NCBI RefSeq assembly: GCF_900537115.1
Contig: NZ_UNRG01000003.1
Span: forward strand, 186,001 to 250,000
DNA length: 64,000 bases
DNA from: Arthrobacter sp. Alg241-R88
GTDB lineage: Bacteria; Actinomycetota; Actinomycetes; Actinomycetales; Micrococcaceae
Direction of reading: 5' to 3'
A model generated the notes under the pieces. It was given only the letters and a program-made list of their open reading frames with translations. It did no database searches and was not told the DNA's origin. Made by a program: the position numbers and the translations under genes. Positions 9,901 through 15,981 of this stretch are shown one piece after another. Each line of letters opens with the position of its first letter. The first letter of the stretch is position 1.

Positions 9901-10616
9901 CGGAGAAGCCGCTGGGCGAGGTGGCGCTCGAACGGCTTAAGGCCGTCGCCACACACAACGAGCTCGGCGCGGGCATGCAGCTGGCCATGAAGGACCTGGA
10001 AATCCGCGGTGCCGGCAACCTGCTGGGCGGCGAGCAGTCCGGGCACATCCAGGGCGTGGGCTTCGACCTTTACATCCGCCTGGTGGGCGAGGCGGTGGCG
10101 GACTTCCGCGGCGAGGCTGAGGAGAAGGCCGCCGAAATGAAGATCGAACTCCCGGTCAATGCCCACCTGCCGCATGACTACGTGCCGGGGGAGCGGCTGC
10201 GCCTGGAGGCCTACCGAAAGCTCGCGTCGGCGCTCACCAACGAGGCCATCGACGAAGTCCTGGCCGAGCTCGTGGACCGGTACGGCGAGCCGCCGCTGCC
10301 TGCCCAGAACCTTGTGTCCGTGGCCCGCTTCCGCGTCGGTGCCCGGGAAGCCGGATTGTCGGACGTGGCCCTGCAGGGCAACTTCATCAAGTTCTCGCCC
10401 GCCACCCTTCCGGAGTCCAAGGTCATGCGCCTGAACCGGATGTACCCGGGGTCCCAGTCCAAGCCTGCCCTCGATGCCGTGCTGATTCCCAAACCAAAGA
10501 CCGCCAAGATCGGCGGCCGGGACCTGCAGGACGCGGAAATCCTCGAATGGGCCAACGGCGTCATCCGGAACATCTTCTCGGACGCCCCCCTGGCCGCTCC
10601 GGCAGTAAGCGGGTAG
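6915..10616 (+). CDS. mfd: Transcription-repair coupling factor
   Basis: Mfd removes RNA polymerase stalled at DNA lesions and recruits UvrA. The ATG at 6915 follows CAGGAG with 8-nt spacing, giving 1,233 residues, normal for actinobacterial Mfd. In order: an N-terminal UvrB-like region, the RNA polymerase-interaction domain beginning near GDHVVHEQHGIGRFVEL (about residue 550), then the translocase with Walker A GDVGYGKTE (about 706), the Walker B/DEEQ box DEEQRFGVEH (about 807) and SATPIPRTL. It ends with the TRCF C-terminal domain. A TAGGCT -10-like sequence occurs at 6829-6834, without a clear -35. The next gene starts 7 nt after the stop. Confidence 0.98.
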   Translation: MSLPGPSTAGHSSAGPSLDGLRRALAPDQTFARVRAEAARGFDVRGQDYQISAPAGLRPVLLAEMADGIAAAAEGAGDKGHDGGGQGVVLAVTATGREAEDLAAALRAYLPTDAVAEFPSWETLPHERLSPRSDTVGRRLSVLRRLAHPETSTAGPLRVVVAPVRAVVQPVVAGLGELVPVTLKVGQEMPFTEVVRSLADAAYARVDMVTHRGEFAVRGGIIDVFPPTEDHPIRVEFFGDEVDQMRWFAVADQRSLSSPGLHHPTELHAPPCREILITPSVMSRAATLKSQLPAAADMLEKIAGGITVEGMESLAPVLVDSMVPFVEQLPAGSISVIIEPEKVRTRAHDLAATNEEFLEAAWSTASDGGTAPLDLSSQASAALHSASFRSLTETRSSSLEHRVSWWSITSLAQDEELLPEIDVLNLHAREPRGYQGDVAEMMDFIGSHVRDQWRIVVATEGPGPAQRLAELFHENDIPCARVDSLDHEPQAGIIEVTTAAVGRGFVLDGLKLGLLTEADLLGRTSAGSTKDMRRMPSKRRNAVDPLQLVAGDHVVHEQHGIGRFVELIQRKVAGGGDGVREYLVLEYAPSKRGAPGDRLFVPTDQLDQVTRYVGGDTPVLSKMGGADWASTKSKARKAVKEIAGELIRLYSARMASRGHAFGPDTPWQRELEEAFPYVETPDQLTTINEVKADMEREIPMDRLVSGDVGYGKTEIAVRAAFKAVQDGKQVAVLVPTTLLAQQHYETFTERFSGFPLRVKPLSRFQAGKEAKETAEGVKNGTVDVVIGTHRLLSKDFEFKDLGLVIVDEEQRFGVEHKEALKKMRTNVDVLAMSATPIPRTLEMSLTGIRETSTLATPPEERHPVLTYVGPYTDKQASAAIRRELMREGQVFLVHNRVSTIERTAAKIRELVPEARVEVAHGQMSESRLEQIIVDFWEKRFDVLVCTTIIETGLDISNANTLIVDGADKYGLSQLHQLRGRVGRGRERAYAYFLYPSEKPLGEVALERLKAVATHNELGAGMQLAMKDLEIRGAGNLLGGEQSGHIQGVGFDLYIRLVGEAVADFRGEAEEKAAEMKIELPVNAHLPHDYVPGERLRLEAYRKLASALTNEAIDEVLAELVDRYGEPPLPAQNLVSVARFRVGAREAGLSDVALQGNFIKFSPATLPESKVMRLNRMYPGSQSKPALDAVLIPKPKTAKIGGRDLQDAEILEWANGVIRNIFSDAPLAAPAVSG

Positions 10617-10622
10617 GCCTTG

Positions 10623-11435
10623 ATGGGAGGACACCACGCCGCGTCGGGAGCCGCGGCGTGGGTAGCTATTGCCTCAACAGGGCCGTACACGCTCGGTTGG
10701 TACCCGCTGGACGCCACCGGGATCCTGATCGGCGGGATGGCGACGGCGGGAACGGCCCTGGTGTGCGACTGGGACCACCGGCACAGCACCGTGGCGAATT
10801 CCCTGCCGCCGCTGTCCAATGTGATCGCCGTCGGGATTGAGAACGCCAGCGGCGGGCACCGGCAGGGCACCCACTCCGTGCTCGGGGCGGCATTCTTTGT
10901 GCTGCTGGCCACCCTGGCCGGGCAGTTCCAGCTGCAGACGGACTGGGGACTGCTGTCCGTGGGCGCGGGGCTGCTGTGCATGTTTATGATCAACATCGCG
11001 GCCAAGGCGCTCAAGCTTTTCCCCAGATCCGGGTTCCTCACCAACTGGATCTTCGGGCTGGTGATGGCCGGACTCGTCACGTGGTTCGCGCCGGACCAGT
11101 GGACGTGGCTTCCTGTCTCGATGCTGACCGGCGTGGTGGTCCATATCGTCGGTGACCTGATTACCACCGGAGGCGTGCCGCTGCTGTGGCCGATCGTCAT
11201 CCGCCCGCCCAAGCCGCTGCGCAAAGTGCCGCTGCTGCGCCAGGTCTGGCGTCCCAACGGCTCGCTCTCCCTGCCGTTGCTGGGCCGTGCAGGATCAAAG
11301 CGTGAATGGCTGCTGCTGATCCCGGTCAGTGCCTACGCGATGGTGGGACTGTGCGTGGCCGGCTGGGCGATAGCGCGGACCCACTGGACTACAGTGGCGG
11401 CAGCTGCTGAGGCCTGGACCCGCATCTGGTTCTAG
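10623..11435 (+). CDS. YdjM/DUF457-type membrane-bound metal-dependent hydrolase
   Basis: This 270-residue protein has several hydrophobic helices and the metal-ligand pattern of the LexA-regulated membrane hydrolase family (YdjM, DUF457). An N-terminal HH pair (MGGHHAASG) is followed by an Asp-rich DWDHRHS motif near residue 49, and a later HIVGDLITTGGVPLLWP resembles the conserved H-x-x-x-D segment. The substrate is unknown; a phospholipase-like activity is only a family suggestion. The ATG at 10623 lies 7 nt after the mfd stop, so the two are probably one transcript that ends at the terminator just downstream. Linkage to mfd fits a loose DNA-damage association, but no LexA box is seen. Confidence 0.8.
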   Translation: MGGHHAASGAAAWVAIASTGPYTLGWYPLDATGILIGGMATAGTALVCDWDHRHSTVANSLPPLSNVIAVGIENASGGHRQGTHSVLGAAFFVLLATLAGQFQLQTDWGLLSVGAGLLCMFMINIAAKALKLFPRSGFLTNWIFGLVMAGLVTWFAPDQWTWLPVSMLTGVVVHIVGDLITTGGVPLLWPIVIRPPKPLRKVPLLRQVWRPNGSLSLPLLGRAGSKREWLLLIPVSAYAMVGLCVAGWAIARTHWTTVAAAAEAWTRIWF

Positions 11436-11442
11436 GTACGCA

Positions 11443-11474
11443 GAAACCCCCGGGACAGAGGTCCCGGGGGTTTC
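11443..11474 (+). terminator. Terminator after mfd-hydrolase operon
   Basis: A 14-bp perfect stem, GAAACCCCCGGGAC paired with GTCCCGGGGGTTTC, has an AGAG loop and lies 8 nt after the hydrolase stop. The descending arm ends in TTTC, with only a short U-run. Confidence 0.85.
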
Positions 11475-11553
11475 GTTGGCTTGCTGCCCAACTGGGTAGC
11501 ACTAAGTGTCGCTATGAGCGTTCAAAACGACAGTTACTGCTACTTACTTGGGA

Positions 11554-11817
11554 TCAGTGCTCGCCGGCTGAATCGGAGCGGCCCAGGATGGTCTGCGGGA
11601 TCCAGTAGGTCAGGCCGAAGAGCCCGATGCAGACGGCCATCGGCCACGGGTTCTCGAGCGTGAGGAAGGACAGCGAGTAGATCGCGCCCAGGAACAAGGC
11701 CATGCAGACCACAAAGAGAATGACGCTGGTGGCAAGCTTGTTCTCATTCTGCGGGGTCTGGAGCGACCCTTCGTGAGACGCGGGGCCCTGGTTGGAAGCC
11801 GTGATCTTGCTGGACAT
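11554..11817 (-). CDS. Small two-helix membrane protein, unknown function
   Basis: The 87-residue protein has a polar N-terminus of about 28 residues, then two transmembrane helices (roughly 29-52 and 57-76) and a short polar tail. AAGGAGGAATG directly before the ATG is a strong ribosome-binding site. It lies 51 nt downstream of deoC on the same strand and could be cotranscribed with it. I do not recognise a named family. It is not a shadow frame, because nothing else is encoded here and the hydrophobic pattern is coherent. Confidence 0.7.
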   Translation of the reverse strand: MSSKITASNQGPASHEGSLQTPQNENKLATSVILFVVCMALFLGAIYSLSFLTLENPWPMAVCIGLFGLTYWIPQTILGRSDSAGEH

Positions 11818-11868
11818 TCATTCCTCCTTGGCCGCGGGGGCCTCAATCTGTGGCGACTCCGGCTGCTG

Positions 11869-12585
11869 TCAGTAGGAGGATGAACCCTGTTCACCCTTGA
11901 CGATGGCAATTCCGGAGCTGGCACCAATACGTGTTGCACCTGCAGCAATCATAGCCTGCGCGTCCTCGAGGGAACGCACACCGCCGGAGGCCTTCACACC
12001 GAGGTCGGGGCCCACAGTACGGCGCATCAGGGCGATGTCCTCCGCGGTGGCACCTCCTCCGTTGAAGCCTGTTGAGGTCTTCACGAAATCGGCCCCGGCC
12101 TCCACTGCGGCCTCACAGGCAAGAACCTTCCGGGCGTCGTCGAGCAGCGCTGTTTCGATGATGACCTTGAGGATCGCGCCGCTGGCGTGGACAGCCTCCG
12201 CCACCGCAGAGATGTCCTCAACCAGGGCACCCTTGTCCCCGGCCCTTGCGGCAGCAATGTTGATGACCATGTCCACCTCGTCAGCACCATCCAGCACCGC
12301 GCCGCGGGCTTCAAAGGTCTTGACGTCCGTGGGGGTGGCACCCAGCGGGAAGCCCACCACAGAACAGGTCAGGACGCCGGTCCCTTTGAGGGCTTTTTTG
12401 ACTGTCTTCACCCAAATGGGGTTAACGCACACCGACTTGAAGTGGTATTCGGCCGCTTCCGCACAAACCTTGAGGACGTCAGCCTCTCCTGCCTCGGGTT
12501 TCAGCAGCGTGTGGTCGATGAAGGACGCGATGCTGCCGGAACCTGCGGCTGCAGTTTCAACGGAAGGGGTGGCTTCGTTGCTCAT
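11869..12585 (-). CDS. deoC: Deoxyribose-phosphate aldolase
   Basis: DeoC cleaves 2-deoxyribose 5-phosphate to glyceraldehyde 3-phosphate and acetaldehyde in deoxynucleoside catabolism. The 238-residue protein carries the Schiff-base lysine in [10 protein letters not shown] (Lys169), the N-terminal [11 protein letters not shown] and the phosphate-binding end [12 protein letters not shown]. The start ATG is preceded by GAGAGGACC. A perfect palindrome stands about 30 nt upstream. Purine-nucleoside phosphorylase and a phosphohexomutase family protein lie 7-9 kb away and would fit the same salvage route, but are not in the same operon. Confidence 0.97.
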   Translation of the reverse strand: MSNEATPSVETAAAGSGSIASFIDHTLLKPEAGEADVLKVCAEAAEYHFKSVCVNPIWVKTVKKALKGTGVLTCSVVGFPLGATPTDVKTFEARGAVLDGADEVDMVINIAAARAGDKGALVEDISAVAEAVHASGAILKVIIETALLDDARKVLACEAAVEAGADFVKTSTGFNGGGATAEDIALMRRTVGPDLGVKASGGVRSLEDAQAMIAAGATRIGASSGIAIVKGEQGSSSY

Positions 12586-12613
12586 GATGGTCCTCTCCAG
12601 GGGCCCGTGGGCC

Positions 12614-12629
12614 GGGCGTTGTAACGCCC
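12614..12629. promoter_or_regulatory. Palindrome upstream of deoC
   Basis: GGGCGTT-GT-AACGCCC is a perfect 7-2-7 inverted repeat 29-44 nt upstream of the deoC start. A second short repeat, GGCCC-GT-GGGCC, lies next to it at 12602-12613. It could be an operator for a nucleoside-responsive repressor or a leader hairpin. No regulator gene is adjacent. Confidence 0.4.
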
Positions 12630-12705
12630 ATGACTCGTTTCGGGAACCATCTTGTCACAACCGGAGCCACCCTCAGCGGGAAGCCCGGCCGGGTCCCGTC
12701 CTCTG

Positions 12706-13563
12706 TCAGGCAGCCGCCGGCAAAGAGGCAGGAGCAGAAGCCGTGAGCAGCTGGGTGGCGCAGGCGCCCGCCGCGGAGGCGGCAGCAACCAGCAGGCCCA
12801 GTCGGACGCCGTCGAACGCTGCCGCGTCACCGATGGCCCAGATTCCGGGGACGGAGGTCCGGAAGTCCTGGTTAATGACAATCCCGCCGGTGGGCGCAGT
12901 CCGCAGGCCGGCGCTGGCGGCGAGCCCGTCCCGGGACACCCGCTCCTCAGCCAGGACCACCAAGTCGCCGTACATGCTGCTGCCGTCCTCGAAGACCACA
13001 CCGGACGCCGCGAAACCTGACGCTGTTGCACCGGGCATTACGGCGGCCGGCCGGGCAGTGGTGCGGATGGGGCGTACGCCCCTGGCCCGAAGCACTGCTT
13101 CAGCCTGGCCGGCAGCAGCACCTGTCCCCACGAGGATCCCCAGCGGGCGCCTGCCAAGTTCCCTCGTGACTTCACTGACGGCTTCGCCGATGCGGGCCGC
13201 GTCATCGATGGTGGAGTAGCTCAGGCAGCCGCTGGCGCCCTCCACCGGGCTGGCCACGGGTGCCGATCCGGTGGCGATGACCAGCTGGTCGTAGCTGAAT
13301 TCCATGCCGTCCGCCGTGGCGACAGTCCGGTTCTCCGGGTCGATGTGGCTGGCCGGCTGGCCGAAGCGGACGGAGACCTGGGGGAGGAGCGCCAGCTCCA
13401 GCAGTTCCTCCGGGGTGTCGTCCCGGTTGCTCAGCACGGTGATGGTGCCGGTGAACCGGGCGCGGTCAAGCTGGCTGACGAGAGCCTGTGCGGCCGGACC
13501 AGCTCCCGCGATGACGATGCGGTTGGCGGGAGTAGTGGAGGTGGAGGGTGCCGGAGCGGACAT
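12706..13563 (-). CDS. Short NirB-like FAD-dependent oxidoreductase
   Basis: This 285-residue flavoprotein resembles the N-terminal FAD/NAD module of NirB: RIVIAGAGPAAQAL at the N-terminus, YDQLVIATGSAPV in the middle, and the FAD-closing GGIVINQDFRTSVPGIWAIG near the C-terminus. It is much shorter than usual pyridine-nucleotide oxidoreductases (about 400 residues) and lacks the usual interface domain. Both nucleotide loops are unusual: GAGPAA replaces GxGxxG, and LVGTGAAAGQAE stands where GGGxxGxE is expected. Its place beside the nirB-cobA-hemD operon suggests a part in nitrite or siroheme metabolism, or a sensor derived from NirB. Catalytic competence is uncertain. Confidence 0.75.
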   Translation of the reverse strand: MSAPAPSTSTTPANRIVIAGAGPAAQALVSQLDRARFTGTITVLSNRDDTPEELLELALLPQVSVRFGQPASHIDPENRTVATADGMEFSYDQLVIATGSAPVASPVEGASGCLSYSTIDDAARIGEAVSEVTRELGRRPLGILVGTGAAAGQAEAVLRARGVRPIRTTARPAAVMPGATASGFAASGVVFEDGSSMYGDLVVLAEERVSRDGLAASAGLRTAPTGGIVINQDFRTSVPGIWAIGDAAAFDGVRLGLLVAAASAAGACATQLLTASAPASLPAAA

Positions 13564-13690
13564 GTGCTGGCCCTTTCGCTGGCGGCCGGTGAAACGGCCG
13601 GAACTTCGTGATGGAACCCAGCGTAGGCCGTTGCTTTTTCCGGCGTGTTTCCCTGCAGTTGCCGTTTAGCGGCCCTGTGTTCGCCAGTGT

Positions 13691-13704
13691 TTACCGGCCG
13701 GTAA
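13691..13704. promoter_or_regulatory. Palindrome upstream of the short flavoprotein gene, possible weak GlnR site
   Basis: TTACCGGCCGGTAA is a perfect 14-bp palindrome about 128 nt upstream of the flavoprotein start, inside a 218-bp gene-free stretch. On the minus strand it also reads GTTAC-N6-GTAAA, a partial match to the GTnAC-N6-GAAAC form of GlnR boxes. The support is weak. Confidence 0.3.
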
Positions 13705-13781
13705 CAGAACCTGTGACGTGCTTCTCATCCGTCCGGGAACCGACACATTTGCCGCCGGCGCGCAGCTGGATGCAGTACAGG

Positions 13782-14930
13782 CTAGACCCGGATGCGGTAG
13801 CCCCGTTTGACCACCGTCTCCACCAGCCGTCCGTCCGGCAGTGAGGAACGGAGCCGGCTGACGGTCATGTCCAGGGCGTGGACGGAGCCACGCAGTTCCA
13901 GCAGTTCGGACAGCGATTCGCGGGACAGGACGGCACCCCCGGCGCCGAGCAGTGCCCGGAGCAGCAGCAGCGGGGCGGGGGCCAGTTCCACGGGCTGGCC
14001 GTCGATCCGGAGGCTGCGCCCACGCAGTTCGATGTTGCCGGACCTGGTATCCAGCCGCCGGACGTGGTTCAGGGCGAGGTGCTCACACACCAGCCGGATG
14101 AGCGCGCCCATCCGGAACCGTTCCGGAACCAGCGGCGTCACCCCGGCGTCGAGCAGGGGCTGCGCCGTGACCGGCCCCACGACGGCGGTAGTGACGTTGG
14201 TCTTCAGGCTTTCGATCAGCTGTTTGTATACGCCCATCTCGTGGGCGGTGCTCCACATGGCGTCCACGGCGGGTGCGCTGGTGAACGTCAGGACGTCCAG
14301 GTTGCCGCTGCACGCGGCCTCGATGAGCCGCGGAAGCCTGTCCTCGCCGTCGGGCTTCACCCAGCGGTAGGGCGTGACCGTCAGGACATTGGCGCCGGAC
14401 ATACGCAGCCGCTCCAGCTGCCGGACGTCGGTGTAGCCGTGCAGCTGGACGGCTACGGTCTTGCCACGGACGCCCTCGGTGAGCAGCATGTCCACCAGTG
14501 TCGCGGTGGTTTCGTCGCTGCTGATTCCGACGTCGGCAAGCCCTGCCGCGCGCACGGCGCCGCGGGCTTTGGGGCCGCGGACGAACATCCGGCAGGCACC
14601 CAGGGTTTCCAGCAGCTCGTCGCCGATCCCGAAGGAATCAGCGGCCTCGCACCACCGGCGCATGCCGTAAGCGGTAGTGGCGATGCAGAGGTCCGGCTTG
14701 GCCGCGATGATGGCCCTGGTGTCCTCGATGAGGCGCATGTCCTCCTGCACGGGAGCGATTTTCAGCGCGGGAGCATGCAGCACCTCCGCGCCGCGGCGTT
14801 CCAGGGCCTCAATCAGGTCTTGCGAGCGCCGGTGCGAGGTGACACCAATGCGGAAACCCTCCAGCGGAGCTTCTGTGGCGTCGGGCGCTTCTTCAACCTG
14901 CGGGGTTTCGGCCGGTGCAAGTGCAGTCAT
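13782..14930 (-). CDS. Uroporphyrinogen-III synthase (HemD) fused to a winged-helix DNA-binding domain
   Basis: Residues 1-265 or so form a HemD-like uroporphyrinogen-III synthase domain (FRIGVTSHRRSQDLIEALER at the start, VLTFTSAPAVDAMW later). The C-terminal 100 residues are an OmpR/PhoB-type winged helix ending MTVSRLRSSLPDGR then LVETVVKRGYRIRV. The same layout occurs in mycobacterial Rv0260c, also near nitrite reductase genes. It may act as a regulator of nitrite/siroheme genes rather than, or as well as, an enzyme. The ATG at 14930 has AAAGGA 9 nt upstream. A GTG at 14948 overlapping the cobA stop (GTGA) is an alternative start. It is the last gene of the nirB-cobA-hemD operon. Confidence 0.88.
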   Translation of the reverse strand: MTALAPAETPQVEEAPDATEAPLEGFRIGVTSHRRSQDLIEALERRGAEVLHAPALKIAPVQEDMRLIEDTRAIIAAKPDLCIATTAYGMRRWCEAADSFGIGDELLETLGACRMFVRGPKARGAVRAAGLADVGISSDETTATLVDMLLTEGVRGKTVAVQLHGYTDVRQLERLRMSGANVLTVTPYRWVKPDGEDRLPRLIEAACSGNLDVLTFTSAPAVDAMWSTAHEMGVYKQLIESLKTNVTTAVVGPVTAQPLLDAGVTPLVPERFRMGALIRLVCEHLALNHVRRLDTRSGNIELRGRSLRIDGQPVELAPAPLLLLRALLGAGGAVLSRESLSELLELRGSVHALDMTVSRLRSSLPDGRLVETVVKRGYRIRV

Positions 14931-14944
14931 GGAGGTCAATCCTT

Positions 14945-15979
14945 TCACGAGCCCAGCAGCGAGGCCGCCAGCCTGTCCAGGTCGGCGGCGGCCTCAGCGT
15001 GCCCACGGTTGGCTTCCGCCACCCGAACCACCTCGCCGATGACCAGCACAGCCGGGTTGCTGCAGCCGGCGGCTGCGGTGGTGATGGTGCCAAGGTCCGC
15101 GATGGTGGTGCGCTGCCCGGGCCGGTAACCGCGTTCAACAACGGCCATGGGCATATCGGCGCGCATCCCGGCCCTGTGGAGTCCCGCCGCGAGCTGGTGG
15201 AGGGTGCCGATGCCCATCAGGACAACGATGGTCCCGCCCAGGCCGGCCAGGTGGCCGTGCTCCTTTTCGGTCAGCGGGGCGTGCCCGGAGACCACGGTGA
15301 ACATGTGGCTTACTTCCCGGTGCGTAACCGGAATTCCGGCGGCCGCCGGAACGGAGATGGCACTCGTAACACCGGAGATAACGCGGACGGGCACCCCGGC
15401 GGCAACGCAGGAAGCGACTTCCTCGCCGCCGCGGCCAAAGACATAAGGGTCGCCGCCCTTGAGCCGGACCACGTTGTTGCCCGCGAGGGCGCTTTCCACC
15501 ATCAGCTTTTCGATGTCGCCCTGGCTGACCTTGTGGTGCCCGGGTTTCTTGCCTACATCCACCAGTTCGGCCGAGGTCAGGGATGCCAGCTCCTGGCAGG
15601 GGGCGAGGCGGTCATAAAAGACGACGTCGGCGTCACGGAGGGCGTTGACGGCACCGACGGTGAGCAACTCGGCTGTTCCGGGGCCGCCACCCACGAGGGT
15701 GACGTGGCCAACGGGTCCGGCCGCCGGCTCGGCGGCGACCGGAATCCCGGTGTCCCGGCACCTGCCCAGCAGGGCCTCCCAGCCCGGCTGGCCGTCGTCG
15801 ACCGCGGCGACCAGGAAGGGACGTTCGGGCAGCGGGCCATCGTGGCCGGCACCCTGCGGGGTGCTGAGGCGGTAGACGACGGCGCCGGCGGCTTCGTAGC
15901 GGCGGACCGCCTGGCGTGCGGCGTGGTCAGAGCCCGTGACCAGGACTTCGCGGCCGGTGAGATCAATGCTGAGCTGCAT
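14945..15979 (-). CDS. cobA: Uroporphyrinogen-III C-methyltransferase
   Basis: SUMT methylates uroporphyrinogen III twice to give precorrin-2, the route to siroheme needed by NirB. The methyltransferase domain fills residues 105-330: VTLVGGGPGTAELLTVGAVNAL, YDRLAP, VVRLKGGDPYVFGRGGEE and GVTSAISVPAAAGIPVTHR are all typical. The first 95 residues look like a shrunken CysG/Met8-type dehydrogenase domain (REVLVTGSDHAARQAVRRY), probably too short to be active, so precorrin-2 oxidation and iron insertion may need another protein. The ATG starts 2 nt after the nirB stop, so the genes are coupled. Confidence 0.93.
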   Translation of the reverse strand: MQLSIDLTGREVLVTGSDHAARQAVRRYEAAGAVVYRLSTPQGAGHDGPLPERPFLVAAVDDGQPGWEALLGRCRDTGIPVAAEPAAGPVGHVTLVGGGPGTAELLTVGAVNALRDADVVFYDRLAPCQELASLTSAELVDVGKKPGHHKVSQGDIEKLMVESALAGNNVVRLKGGDPYVFGRGGEEVASCVAAGVPVRVISGVTSAISVPAAAGIPVTHREVSHMFTVVSGHAPLTEKEHGHLAGLGGTIVVLMGIGTLHQLAAGLHRAGMRADMPMAVVERGYRPGQRTTIADLGTITTAAAGCSNPAVLVIGEVVRVAEANRGHAEAAADLDRLAASLLGS

Positions 15980-15981
15980 GC

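Noticed and set aside
9168..10637. 489-residue minus-strand frame over mfd
   Set aside because: Shadow of mfd; its composition follows the GC-rich third positions.
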